Positions 1-7,942 of a stretch of 9,110 nt of DNA are shown one piece after another (positions within the stretch are counted from its first letter, which is position 1; each line of letters begins with the position of its first letter). The stretch is from Gordonia sp. (in: high G+C Gram-positive bacteria) (GTDB lineage Bacteria > Actinomycetota > Actinomycetes > Mycobacteriales > Mycobacteriaceae). The notes beneath the pieces are model-generated. The model made no database searches. It had not been told where the DNA came from and saw only the letters and a program-made list of their open reading frames with translations. Made by a program: the position numbers and the translations under genes. The DNA lies in assembly GCA_030152405.1 (NCBI GenBank), contig JASLJL010000444.1, positions 1 to 9,110 on the forward strand. Direction: 5' to 3'.

Positions 1-324
1 CGCGGACGCGGCTGGGTCACCGACGGCGGCGACCTGTGGGAGACGCTCGAACGCCTCAACAACGACGGGTGTTCGCGCTACGTCGTGACCGACGTCAGCA
101 AGGACGGGACGTTGACCGGTCCGAACCTCGAACTGCTCGCGCAGGTGGCTCGGGCCACCGACTCGCCGATCGTCGCCTCGGGCGGCGTCTCGACGGTGGC
201 CGATCTGGTCGCGATCGCCGAGCTCACCGACCTGGGCGTCGAGGGTGCGATCATCGGCAAGGCCCTGTACGCGGGACGTTTCACGCTCCCCGAAGCTCTG
301 GCTGCGGTGTCGTCGGGAGAATGA
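1..324 (+). CDS. priA: PriA, HisA/TrpF bifunctional isomerase (5' truncated)
   Basis: C-terminal part (107 codons) of the (beta/alpha)8-barrel isomerase that converts ProFAR to PRFAR in histidine synthesis and, in actinobacteria, also phosphoribosylanthranilate to CdRP in tryptophan synthesis. The start lies upstream of the window; reading frame 1 is open from base 1. The first codons read RGRGW, matching the loop with Arg143 and Trp145 in mycobacterial/Streptomyces PriA, residues linked to dual substrate use. Counting on from that Trp, the aspartate of VSKDGT (bases 103-105) falls on catalytic Asp175. The phosphate-binding stretches IVASGGVS and GAIIGKALY follow. The stop TGA (322-324) overlaps the next gene's ATG. 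No separate trpF is seen here, which fits a dual-function enzyme. Identity is firm; bifunctionality is inferred from residues and lineage. Confidence 0.95.
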   Translation, partial: RGRGWVTDGGDLWETLERLNNDGCSRYVVTDVSKDGTLTGPNLELLAQVARATDSPIVASGGVSTVADLVAIAELTDLGVEGAIIGKALYAGRFTLPEALAAVSSGE

Positions 325-1169
325 CCGTGCCTGTTCCGGCGGGTCTCGACCCGCAGCGGCTGCTGGCGGTGGCTGAGGGCGTGCTCGATTCGGTGCAGGA
401 CACGTTCATCGACGGCCTCGGCGCGCCGAGCGCGGTGTCGAAGGTCGGTGACGACTTCGCCACTCACGTCGACCTCTCGCTGGAACGACGCATCGGAGCC
501 GAACTGCAGGATCGGACCGGCATCGAGGTGCACGGCGAAGAGTTCGGCGGGCCGCCGTCGGAGGCGGGCACGGTGTGGATCCTCGACCCGATCGACGGGA
601 CGTACAACTACTCGGTCGGTCTCCCGTTGGCCGCGATGCTGCTGTCGCTCGCCGTGGAGGGGGAGCCGATCATCGGCATCACCCGCCTGCCGCTGCTGAA
701 GCAGTCGTATTCGGCCGTCGTGGGGGAGTCGTTCACCGTCGACGGTCGGCCCGGACCGCGGTTGCCGGAGAGCGAGCTCTCCACCGCGGTGATCGGATGC
801 GGCTCGTTCAACGCGCAGGCCGGTGGGCGGTACTCGGGCGCCGCGCGTGCGGATCTCTACCGGATGCTCAGCTATCGGGCTCGTCGGATGCGGATGACCG
901 GTTCCACCGGCGCCGACCTCGCCTACGTCGCGGCCGGCGTGTTCGGCGGAGCGGTGTCGTTCAGCAGACACGCCTGGGACAACGCGGCGGGCGTCGCGCT
1001 GATCCGCGCCGCGGGCGGAGTGGCCACCGACGTCCACGGGCATCCGTGGCGGGTGGGATCACGGTCCATGGTGGCCGGGAACAAGCGACTTCATGAAGAA
1101 TTGCTGACGGTGGTCGCACAGAGCGGAGTGCCGGACAGGCGAGGCACAGAGAGCAAGGTGGAGCAGTGA
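321..1169 (+). CDS. impA: Inositol monophosphatase family phosphatase (ImpA/HisN-like)
   Basis: A 282-residue Mg-dependent, Li-sensitive-type sugar phosphatase. Visible family motifs: HGEEFGG at 71-77 (metal ligand Glu73), [12 protein letters not shown] at 86-97 (metal ligands Asp89 and Asp92, nucleophile-positioning GT), and WDNAAG at 219-224 (Asp220), followed by the A-GG element. Length is normal for the family. The ATG at 321 overlaps the priA stop (ATGA). A GTG two codons later (327) sits at better distance from the GGGAGA at 315-320, so the start is uncertain by two residues. The open frame continues upstream to base 36 but that part only overlaps priA and has no family similarity. The position between priA and hisF matches impA of mycobacteria and corynebacteria. 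Family members hydrolyse inositol phosphate or histidinol phosphate; the sequence alone does not decide between them. Confidence 0.93.
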   Translation: MTVPVPAGLDPQRLLAVAEGVLDSVQDTFIDGLGAPSAVSKVGDDFATHVDLSLERRIGAELQDRTGIEVHGEEFGGPPSEAGTVWILDPIDGTYNYSVGLPLAAMLLSLAVEGEPIIGITRLPLLKQSYSAVVGESFTVDGRPGPRLPESELSTAVIGCGSFNAQAGGRYSGAARADLYRMLSYRARRMRMTGSTGADLAYVAAGVFGGAVSFSRHAWDNAAGVALIRAAGGVATDVHGHPWRVGSRSMVAGNKRLHEELLTVVAQSGVPDRRGTESKVEQ

Positions 1170-1939
1170 GCGTGGCGGTACGGGTCATCCCATGTCTGGA
1201 CGTGGACGACGGCCGGGTGGTCAAGGGCGTCAACTTCGCGAACCTCCGTGACGCGGGCGATCCCGTCGAGCTGGCCGCGCGCTACGACGCGGAGGGCGCC
1301 GACGAGCTGACGTTCCTCGACGTCACCGCGTCGAGTTCGGGTCGTTCGACGATGATCGACGTGGTTCGTCGAACGGCCGACCAGATCTTCATCCCGCTCA
1401 CCGTCGGCGGTGGCATCCGCACCGTCGACGACGTCGACACGATGCTGCGCGCCGGTGCGGACAAGGTGAGCGTGAACACCGCGGCCATCGCGCGGCCGGA
1501 CGTGCTCGACGAGATGAGCCGCCGTTTCGGCTCTCAGTGCATCGTGTTGTCGGTGGACGCGCGAACGGTTCCTGCGGGCGAGGAAGCGACGTCGTCGGGC
1601 TGGGAGGTGACGACGCACGGTGGTCGCCGAGGCACCGGCATCGACGCCGTCGAGTGGGCGCGTCGGGGAGCGGAGCTCGGCGTAGGAGAGATCCTCCTCA
1701 ACTCGATGGACGCAGACGGGACCAAGGACGGCTTCGACCTCGCCATGATCCGTGCGGTCCGGGCCGCGGTCTCGATCCCGGTCATCGCATCCGGCGGCGC
1801 GGGAGCGGCCGCAGACTTCGCTCCCGCAGTCGAAGCGGGCGCCGACGCAGTGCTCGCGGCGTCGGTGTTCCACTTCGGCGAACTGACGATCGGACAGGTC
1901 AAGGACGCCATGCGCGCTGAGCGCATCACCGTCCGCTGA
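1166..1939 (+). CDS. hisF: Imidazole glycerol phosphate synthase, cyclase subunit HisF
   Basis: HisF (257 residues, the usual length) combines PRFAR with ammonia supplied by the glutaminase HisH to give imidazole glycerol phosphate and AICAR. It is a (beta/alpha)8 barrel. The N-terminus reads [15 protein letters not shown] with catalytic Asp12; the second catalytic aspartate is Asp131 in VLSVDAR. Phosphate-binding loops are TVGGGIRT (79-86) and ASGGAG (208-213). The start is GTG 1166, which overlaps the impA stop (GTGA) and is preceded by AAGG (1155-1158) 7 bases upstream, so translation is probably coupled to impA. HisH is not in the window and should lie upstream of priA, as in related genomes. 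Nothing is broken or unusual. Confidence 0.97.
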   Translation: MSVAVRVIPCLDVDDGRVVKGVNFANLRDAGDPVELAARYDAEGADELTFLDVTASSSGRSTMIDVVRRTADQIFIPLTVGGGIRTVDDVDTMLRAGADKVSVNTAAIARPDVLDEMSRRFGSQCIVLSVDARTVPAGEEATSSGWEVTTHGGRRGTGIDAVEWARRGAELGVGEILLNSMDADGTKDGFDLAMIRAVRAAVSIPVIASGGAGAAADFAPAVEAGADAVLAASVFHFGELTIGQVKDAMRAERITVR

Positions 1940-1957
1940 CCGTCACCCCACCTCTCC

Positions 1958-1962
1958 AGGAG
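1958..1962 (+). promoter_or_regulatory. Ribosome binding site of hisI
   Basis: AGGAG with an 8-base spacer to the ATG at 1971. It lies in the 31-base gap after hisF, so hisI has its own initiation site rather than overlapping the gene before it. Confidence 0.75.
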
Positions 1963-1970
1963 CAACTCTC

Positions 1971-2354
1971 ATGGCACTGCCCGCAGAACTCGCGGCGAAA
2001 CTGAAGCGCGGACCGGACGGTCTGTTCGCCGCGATCGCGCAGGAACGCGACACCGGCATCGTCCTGATGATGGCTTGGATGGACGACGAGTCGCTCGAAC
2101 GCACCCTCGCCACCCGCAAGGCCACCTACTACTCGCGTTCGCGCCAGGAGTACTGGGTCAAGGGCGAGACGAGCGGCCACACGCAGTACGTGCACGACAT
2201 CAGGATCGACTGCGACGGCGACACCCTGCTGCTCACCGTCGACCAGGTCGGGGCCGCCTGCCACACCGGCAATCACAGTTGCTTCGACACCGAGCCGCTG
2301 GAGTTCGCCGACTCCGTCATCGACTCCGCCGATCCCGACACAGAAGGGCGCTGA
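1971..2354 (+). CDS. hisI: Phosphoribosyl-AMP cyclohydrolase HisI
   Basis: A 127-residue stand-alone cyclohydrolase that opens the adenine ring of phosphoribosyl-AMP to give ProFAR, the substrate of PriA. Characteristic stretches are [20 protein letters not shown] (53-72), the acidic metal site DCDGD (80-84: Asp80, Asp82, Asp84) and three cysteines, Cys81, Cys97 and Cys104, with the 16/7 spacing of the family's zinc ligands ([10 protein letters not shown]). There is no C-terminal HisE (pyrophosphohydrolase) domain, as expected in actinobacteria where hisE is separate. It is 31 bases after hisF, with AGGAG upstream. Its stop (2352-2354) is 1 base before the ATG of the tautomerase gene, so the two are likely co-translated. 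Confidence 0.97.
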   Translation: MALPAELAAKLKRGPDGLFAAIAQERDTGIVLMMAWMDDESLERTLATRKATYYSRSRQEYWVKGETSGHTQYVHDIRIDCDGDTLLLTVDQVGAACHTGNHSCFDTEPLEFADSVIDSADPDTEGR

Positions 2355-2355
2355 C

Positions 2356-2535
2356 ATGCCGCTGATCCAGATCTCGCAGACCGCCGGTCTCTCCGAGGCG
2401 GTGAAGCGGGAGACCATCGCCGCCGTCACCGAGGCGTACGCGAAGGCGACAGGCAAGAACCCCGACTCGGTGTGGGTGACGATCACCGAGATCCCCCGCA
2501 GTCAGTGGGGCGTCGGCGGGGAACCGCTCGGATGA
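2356..2535 (+). CDS. Small 4-oxalocrotonate tautomerase-like protein
   Basis: A 59-residue protein starting Met-Pro-Leu-Ile-Gln-Ile, with AAGGG (2344-2348) 7 bases before the ATG. It aligns without gaps to 4-oxalocrotonate tautomerase (4-OT): the same Pro1 after Met removal, Gln4-Ile5, Gly10, the helix [17 protein letters not shown], SVxVxITE at 37-44, and GxGGE at 51-55. These proteins are cytoplasmic beta-alpha-beta subunits that assemble as hexamers and use the N-terminal proline as base in keto-enol tautomerisation. Compared with 4-OT as I remember it, Arg11 is Leu, Arg39 is Trp and Phe50 is Trp (numbering from Pro1), so the substrate is probably not 4-oxalocrotonate. It starts 1 base after hisI and its stop overlaps the trpE ATG, so it is embedded in the his-trp transcript. 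The family call is good; the substrate is unknown. Confidence 0.88.
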   Translation: MPLIQISQTAGLSEAVKRETIAAVTEAYAKATGKNPDSVWVTITEIPRSQWGVGGEPLG

Positions 2536-4052
2536 GCCTGCACACGACGTCGCTCGACGAGTTCCTCGATCTGGCCGCCGATCACCGGGTGGTCCCGGTG
2601 ACCCGGAAGGTGCTCGCCGACTCGGAGACCCCGCTGTCGGCGTACCGGAAGCTCGCCGGTGAACGCGACGGCACATTCCTGCTGGAGTCGGCGCCGAACG
2701 GGCAGTCGTGGTCGCGGTGGTCGTTCATCGGGTCGGGGTCGTCGGCGCTCACCGTCGCCGACGGCGCCGCCCACTGGTGGGGCGCGGTCCCGGCCGGCGC
2801 ACCCGTCGGCGGCGATCCGCTGGACGCCCTGGCCGAGTCGCTCCGGCTGCTGCAGACCGAAGCGCTCGCCGACATGCCGCCGCTCACCGGCGGCTTCGTC
2901 GGCTTCATGGCCTACGACTTCGTCCGCCGCCTCGAACGGCTCCCGTCGACCACGGTCGACGACCTCGGGCTGCCCGACATGTTCTGGTTGCTGACGTCCG
3001 AACTCGCGGCGTTCGATCACCACGAGGGCACGATCACGCTGATCGCGAACGCGATCAACTGGGACGGCAGCGACGACCGCGTCCACGACGCCTACGCCGA
3101 CGCTGTCCGCCGCCTCGACGAGATGACGGCCGCGCTGGCCGCACCCGCGGCGTCGACGGTGTCGACGTTCGACCGTCCGACGCCCGACTACTCGTCGCAG
3201 CGGACGCTCGACGAGTATCGAGTGATCGTCGACGAGGTGGTCGGGGAGATCGAGGCGGGCGAGGCGTTCCAGGTGGTCCCGTCGCAGCGCTTCTCGATGG
3301 ACACCGAGGCTGATCCGCTCGACGTGTACCGGGTCCTGCGCGCGTCCAATCCCAGCCCGTACATGTATCTCGTCCGAGTCCCGGGCGTCGGCCGCGACCC
3401 GTTCACGATCGTCGGCTCGTCGCCGGAAGCGCTGGTCACCGTCACCGACGGGGTCGCCACGACTCACCCGATCGCGGGCACCCGGTGGCGTGGGGCCACC
3501 GAAGCCGAAGACCAGCTCCTCGCGAAGGGCCTCCTGGAGGACGAGAAGGAGAACTCCGAGCACCTGATGCTCGTCGATCTCGGTCGCAACGATCTCGGAC
3601 GAGTCTGCGAACCGGGCACCGTTCGGGTGACCGACTATCGGCGGGTGGAGCGGTACAGCCACGTGATGCACCTGGTGTCCACGGTGTCCGGCCGCCTCCG
3701 CGATGAGAAGCACGCCCTCGACGCCGTCACCGCCTGCTTCCCGGCGGGCACGCTCACGGGAGCTCCGAAGGTGCGGGCGATGGAGATCATCGAGGAGCAC
3801 GAGATCACCCGGCGCGGTCTCTACGGCGGGATCGTCGGCTATCTCGACTTCGCGGGCGACGCCGACACCGCCATCGCGATCCGGACGGCTCTCATGTCCG
3901 GCGGCACGGCCTACGTTCAAGCAGGTGGCGGGGTGGTGGCCGACAGCGACGCCGAGTACGAGTTCAACGAGGCCCGCAACAAGGCCACCGCGGTGCTGAA
4001 CGCGGTCGCGGCCGCGGGCACGGTCACCCGCGTGGACGGCGGCCGGTCATGA
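2532..4052 (+). CDS. trpE: Anthranilate synthase component I TrpE
   Basis: A 506-residue chorismate-binding enzyme that makes anthranilate, the committed step to tryptophan, using ammonia from the TrpG subunit (not in the window). The N-terminal domain carries LLES at 50-53, and NPSPYMY lies at 273-279; both belong to the tryptophan feedback site, so the enzyme should be tryptophan-inhibited. The C-terminal chorismate domain shows [14 protein letters not shown] (241-254), the conserved His312 in [31 protein letters not shown] (337-356), [11 protein letters not shown] (403-413), GLYGGIVGY (429-437) and YEFNEARNK (476-484). The NPSPYMY and feedback motifs favour TrpE over PabB. ATG 2532 overlaps the tautomerase stop; the upstream in-frame ATG at 2472 lies inside the tautomerase gene and adds no TrpE-like sequence. 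GGGGAA upstream can serve as binding site. Confidence 0.97.
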   Translation: MSLHTTSLDEFLDLAADHRVVPVTRKVLADSETPLSAYRKLAGERDGTFLLESAPNGQSWSRWSFIGSGSSALTVADGAAHWWGAVPAGAPVGGDPLDALAESLRLLQTEALADMPPLTGGFVGFMAYDFVRRLERLPSTTVDDLGLPDMFWLLTSELAAFDHHEGTITLIANAINWDGSDDRVHDAYADAVRRLDEMTAALAAPAASTVSTFDRPTPDYSSQRTLDEYRVIVDEVVGEIEAGEAFQVVPSQRFSMDTEADPLDVYRVLRASNPSPYMYLVRVPGVGRDPFTIVGSSPEALVTVTDGVATTHPIAGTRWRGATEAEDQLLAKGLLEDEKENSEHLMLVDLGRNDLGRVCEPGTVRVTDYRRVERYSHVMHLVSTVSGRLRDEKHALDAVTACFPAGTLTGAPKVRAMEIIEEHEITRRGLYGGIVGYLDFAGDADTAIAIRTALMSGGTAYVQAGGGVVADSDAEYEFNEARNKATAVLNAVAAAGTVTRVDGGRS

Positions 4053-4055
4053 CCC

Positions 4056-4061
4056 AGGAGG
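4056..4061 (+). promoter_or_regulatory. Shine-Dalgarno that decides the start of the Trp-region membrane protein
   Basis: AGGAGG, a full-length match to the anti-Shine-Dalgarno, 5 bases before an in-frame GTG at 4067. The only other upstream start, ATG 4049, overlaps the trpE stop (ATGA) and has no comparable site before it. This favours GTG 4067. Confidence 0.65.
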
Positions 4062-4066
4062 CCGCA

Positions 4067-4738
4067 GTGCACGACGAGACGAAGGCGAAGCCCAACCGTC
4101 GGCAGCAGGCGATCGCGTCGCTTCTGCTGATCTTGGCCGCGGCCGCTCTGTGGAGCTCCTCGCGGATGACGTGGGCAGACGTCCTCGCGACCGACGGATT
4201 GTCGTTGCCCCGCGTGTTCGTGGTGCGAGGTGCGGACTGGAGTCCGTGGCTCACCGGTGTCGCCGCCTTGTTCGGTGCGGGCGTCATCGCGCAGTTCGCC
4301 GTCCGCGGGTGGGTGCTGCGGGTGGTCGCGCTGATCATCGCGATCGCCGGACTGCTGTCGGCGATCCCCGCGATCTCCTTGATCAGAGACGGCGACGACG
4401 ACCTGTACGCGTCGACTCGGATCGACATCCCCGGCCGCTACGAGATCGAAGCGGTGACCGCCAAGATGACGCCGGGGTACCTGCTGATCGCCGGAGCGAT
4501 CTGCGCCGTGGTCGCCGCGGTGCTGCTGATGCGCGGTGCAGCTGCACGCGGGATGTCGTCGAAGTACTCGTCGCCCGCGGCACGTCAGGAAGAGCTGGAG
4601 AAGAAGGTGTTCGCCGAGCGTGAGCGCCGTCTCGCGGCAGGGGAGGACGTCGACGCACCGGGCGCCGCCGACGGCAACGAACGGCTCATGTGGGACTCGC
4701 TCGACAGCGGCGTCGATCCGACCGACGATCGTTCGTGA
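4067..4738 (+). CDS. Trp-operon-associated integral membrane protein (Trp_oprn_chp/TIGR02234 family)
   Basis: A protein of 223 residues from GTG 4067 (229 if ATG 4049 is used; numbers below follow the longer form). Four hydrophobic segments: about 21-38, 66-85, 89-111 and 143-162. A basic N-terminus (KAKPNRRQQ) precedes the first. A loop of about 30 residues (112-142) separates helices 3 and 4. The soluble tail is charged, with EELEKKVFAERERR likely helical, and ends in MWDSLDSGVDPTDD, resembling the conserved C-terminus of the family. It has six tryptophans, W35, W42, W64, W67, W88 and W215. Its place between trpE and trpC is the same as Rv1610 in M. tuberculosis. No enzymatic motif is visible; I know of no established function. 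A transport, sensing or scaffold role in tryptophan metabolism would be speculation from location only. Confidence 0.88.
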   Translation: MHDETKAKPNRRQQAIASLLLILAAAALWSSSRMTWADVLATDGLSLPRVFVVRGADWSPWLTGVAALFGAGVIAQFAVRGWVLRVVALIIAIAGLLSAIPAISLIRDGDDDLYASTRIDIPGRYEIEAVTAKMTPGYLLIAGAICAVVAAVLLMRGAAARGMSSKYSSPAARQEELEKKVFAERERRLAAGEDVDAPGAADGNERLMWDSLDSGVDPTDDRS

Positions 4739-4776
4739 CGACGCCGCGGCGGGAAACCACAGGACGGCTCGACTGT

Positions 4777-4788
4777 GCTCTCGAGAGC
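4777..4788. repeat. 12-bp perfect palindrome upstream of trpC
   Basis: GCTCTCGAGAGC, perfectly self-complementary, in the non-coding gap after the membrane-protein gene. It is followed by another small palindrome, GATCGATC at 4790-4797. There is no T-run, so it is not a classical terminator; it could be a protein-binding site or chance. Confidence 0.4.
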
Positions 4789-4836
4789 TGATCGATCGCT
4801 CAACAGTCGGGGACGGACCGGCAGCGGACCCCGATC

Positions 4837-4865
4837 CCGACCGCGGTTCGGTCGATGCTTACTCT
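4837..4865 (+). promoter_or_regulatory. Putative trpCBA promoter with overlapping inverted repeat
   Basis: The 158-base gap 4739-4896 is the longest non-coding stretch in the window. TACTCT at 4860-4865 fits the actinobacterial -10 pattern TANNNT. CCGACC at 4837-4842, 17 bases upstream, is a weak -35 candidate. Transcription would start near 4872, giving a leader of about 25 bases to the trpC ATG. The inverted repeat CGACCG-CGGTT-CGGTCG (4838-4854) covers the -35 element and part of the spacer, where a repressor or activator could bind. There is no TGG triplet on the + strand anywhere in the gap, so no Trp-codon leader peptide is encoded here. The -10 is moderately convincing; the rest is inference. 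Confidence 0.4.
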
Positions 4866-4880
4866 TGATGCACAGCGCGA

Positions 4881-4888
4881 GAAAGGGG
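4881..4888 (+). promoter_or_regulatory. Ribosome binding site of trpC
   Basis: GAAAGGGG with an 8-base spacer to ATG 4897. It supports this ATG over the in-frame ATG at 4855, which would add 14 residues and would start before the predicted transcription start. Confidence 0.7.
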
Positions 4889-4896
4889 CGTCCCGC

Positions 4897-5715
4897 ATGA
4901 GCAGCCAGTCAGTGCTCGATTCGATCATCGACGGAGTGAAGGCGGACGTCGCTGCGCGCGAAGCAGTGCTCGACCTCGCCGCGGTCAAGGCTCTCGCCGC
5001 GAAGGCTCCCGAGCCCCGTGACGCCTCCGCCGCTCTCCGCATGCCCGACATCGGGGTGATCGCCGAGGTGAAGCGCGCGAGCCCGTCCAAGGGGCAGCTG
5101 TCGAACATCACCGATCCGGCGAGCCTCGCCAAGCAGTACGAGGACGGCGGGGCACGGGTCATCAGCGTCCTCACCGAGGAACGTCGATTCAACGGCTCCC
5201 TCGCCGACCTCGACGCGGTCCGCGCCGTGGTCGACATCCCGGTCCTGCGCAAGGACTTCATCGTCGGTCCGTACCAGATCCACGAGGCTCGCGCTCACGG
5301 CGCGGACGTCATCCTGCTGATCGTCGCGGCGCTGGAGCAGAAGGTGCTCGCATCGCTTCTCGACCGCACCGAGTCGCTCGGGATGACGGCACTCGTCGAG
5401 GTGCACACCGAAGAGGAGGCGAACCGCGCACTGGAGGCGGGCGCGAGCGTCGTCGGCGTCAACGCGCGCGACCTCAAGACGCTCTCCGTCGACCGCGACG
5501 TGTTCGCGCGGATCGCGCCCGGTCTGCCGTCCGACGTCGTGCGGATCGCCGAGTCGGGTGTCCGCGGTCCCGCCGATCTGCTCGCCTACGCGGGCGCGGG
5601 CGCCGATGCGGTGCTCGTCGGCGAAGGGCTCGTGACGTCGGGCGACCCGCGGGCGGCAGTCGCCGATCTCGTGGCTGCGGGGGCACACCCCTCGTGCCCC
5701 AAACCGTCTCGCTGA
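4897..5715 (+). CDS. trpC: Indole-3-glycerol phosphate synthase TrpC
   Basis: A 272-residue (beta/alpha)8 enzyme that cyclises CdRP to indole-3-glycerol phosphate, decarboxylating it; same length as the mycobacterial protein as I remember it. Motifs: [12 protein letters not shown] (55-66, with Glu57 and Lys59), PVLRKDFIV (115-123, general-acid Lys119), [11 protein letters not shown] (165-175, general-base Glu168), [10 protein letters not shown] (187-196, Asn189) and [13 protein letters not shown] (216-228, Glu219). The C-terminus [11 protein letters not shown] closely resembles mycobacterial TrpC. It is monofunctional, with no fused TrpF, in keeping with PriA doing that step. The start is ATG 4897 because of its binding site and homology ([14 protein letters not shown]). 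It follows a gap with its own putative promoter, so trpCBA may be transcribed separately from trpE as well as by read-through. Confidence 0.97.
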   Translation: MSSQSVLDSIIDGVKADVAAREAVLDLAAVKALAAKAPEPRDASAALRMPDIGVIAEVKRASPSKGQLSNITDPASLAKQYEDGGARVISVLTEERRFNGSLADLDAVRAVVDIPVLRKDFIVGPYQIHEARAHGADVILLIVAALEQKVLASLLDRTESLGMTALVEVHTEEEANRALEAGASVVGVNARDLKTLSVDRDVFARIAPGLPSDVVRIAESGVRGPADLLAYAGAGADAVLVGEGLVTSGDPRAAVADLVAAGAHPSCPKPSR

Positions 5716-5726
5716 CCAGCACGGTC

Positions 5727-5768
5727 GTGAAGAAGAGCGCCTGCGCGGGCGGCCGCGCAGGCGCGTAA
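5727..5768 (+). other. Possible 13-codon leader ORF overlapping the trpC-trpB hairpin
   Basis: GTG 5727 to TAA 5766-5768 encodes MKKSACAGGRAGA. The reading frame runs through the whole hairpin at 5737-5764 and stops just after it. There is no good binding site in front of the GTG, and no Trp codon, so it is not a standard attenuation leader. Streptomyces has a small gene, trpM, between trpC and trpB, but I see no sequence reason to equate them. It may be a chance reading frame. Confidence 0.2.
5737..5764 (+). terminator. Strong GC hairpin between trpC and trpB (attenuator, terminator or processing site)
   Basis: A perfect 12-bp inverted repeat, GCGCCTGCGCGG (5737-5748) and CCGCGCAGGCGC (5753-5764), with a 4-base loop GCGG. 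It is followed by GTAATTCGTTTG, not a real T-run. In high-GC actinobacteria such hairpins without U-tracts may terminate weakly; here it would reduce trpBA relative to trpC, or protect the end of a processed mRNA. The structure is plain from the sequence; the function is inferred. Confidence 0.6.
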
Positions 5769-5794
5769 TTCGTTTGCCGCCACCAGAGCTCGAT

Positions 5795-5799
5795 GAGGA
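5795..5799 (+). promoter_or_regulatory. Likely ribosome binding site of trpB
   Basis: GAGGA, 11 bases before GTG 5811. The ATG codons at 5793, 5799 and 5802 overlap it or lie too close to use it, which is why GTG 5811 is preferred, though the spacer is somewhat long. Confidence 0.45.
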
Positions 5800-5810
5800 T
5801 GATGGATCAC

Positions 5811-7114
<1,304 letters not shown>

Positions 7115-7118
<4 letters not shown>

Positions 7119-7918
7119 CCGTCACCGCACCCGCATCCCGCCTCGGCGACACCTTCGCCGCCTGTCGCGAGGAGAACCGCGCCGCGCTGATCGGCTACAT
7201 GCCGGTCGGCTACCCCGACGTCGCCGGGTCGCATGAGACCCTCCGCACCATGGTGTCGGCCGGCTGCGACATCGTCGAGCTCGGCATCCCGTACTCCGAC
7301 CCGGTGATGGACGGGCCGACGGTGGCGCAGGCCGCGATCACCGCCCTCGCCAACGGCACCCGAGTGAGTGACGTGTTCGCCGCCGCAGAGACGGTCGCGG
7401 CGGCCGGCGCGAAACCGGTCGTCATGACCTACTGGAACCTCGTCCTCAAGTACGGCGTCGACGCGTTCGCTCGCGACCTCGCATCGGCGGGCGGCCTCGG
7501 CGTCATCACGCCGAACCTGATCCCGGAGGAGGGCGCCGAATGGCACGCCGCGTCCGACGAACACGATCTCGACCGGATCTACCTGGTCGCGCCGTCGTCG
7601 ACGCCGGAGCGCCTCGCGATGACAGTCGACCAGTGCCGGGGATTCGTGTACGCGGCATCGACGATGGGAGTCACCGGCGCGCGGTCGACCGTCTCCAGCG
7701 CCGCCCCCGAACTGTGCAGGCGTGTCCGTGAGGTGTCGGACATTCCGATCGGCGTCGGTCTCGGCGTCCGCAGCGGAGATCAGGCGGCGGAGATCGGCGC
7801 CTACGCGGACGGCGTGATCGTCGGCTCCGCGATCGTCAGCGCCGCCGGCGAGAGCCAATCCGCCGTTGCGACCCTGGTCGAGGAGTTGGCACAGGGAGTG
7901 CGCCGGGCCCGACTCTGA
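7115..7918 (+). CDS. trpA: Tryptophan synthase alpha chain TrpA
   Basis: A 267-residue (beta/alpha)8 subunit that splits indole-3-glycerol phosphate into indole and glyceraldehyde-3-phosphate and passes indole to Trp[16 protein letters not shown] (55-69) contains the two catalytic residues, Glu55 and Asp66 (Glu49 and Asp60 in enteric TrpA). Other motifs: [13 protein letters not shown] (102-114), [10 protein letters not shown] (131-140), [11 protein letters not shown] (157-167), [13 protein letters not shown] (178-190) and GVGLGVRS (213-220). The start is GTG 7115, overlapping the trpB stop (GTGA), with AGGGGAAG at 7103-7110 in front; the longer open frame to 7034 lies within trpB. One small oddity is Asn134 in TPNLIP, where mycobacterial TrpA, as I recall it, has Asp. 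Otherwise it is intact, and equimolar coupled translation with TrpB is expected. Confidence 0.97.
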
Positions 7919-7929
7919 CGGGTGTGCAC

Positions 7930-7935
7930 TAGGGT
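7930..7935 (+). promoter_or_regulatory. Putative -10 box for leaderless lgt transcript
   Basis: TAGGGT matches the actinobacterial -10 pattern TANNNT. It ends 7 bases before GTG 7943, so transcription could begin on or next to the start codon. The same bases (AGGGTGG, 7931-7937) could instead act as the lgt ribosome binding site on a trpBA read-through message. No clear -35 was found. Confidence 0.35.
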
Positions 7936-7942
7936 GGCACCT

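Noticed and set aside
2472..2531. N-terminal extension of trpE from an upstream in-frame ATG
   Set aside because: The 20 extra residues overlap the end of the tautomerase gene, have no TrpE similarity, and ATG 2532 gives normal 4-base coupling.
2502..3920. A 472-codon open frame on the - strand opposite trpE
   Set aside because: Same reason: low-complexity composition, no family resemblance, and trpE on the + strand is unambiguous.
4855..4896. Extended trpC start at ATG 4855
   Set aside because: It overlaps the putative -10 and lacks a binding site, whereas ATG 4897 has GAAAGGGG in front and gives the family's usual N-terminus.
4741..4896. Trp attenuator leader peptide before trpC
   Set aside because: No TGG triplet occurs on the + strand in this stretch, so no run of Trp codons exists.
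5727..5768. Cysteine- or tryptophan-responsive leader peptide of known type
   Set aside because: The 13-codon frame has only one Cys codon, no Trp codon and no clear ribosome binding site; kept only as a low-confidence item.
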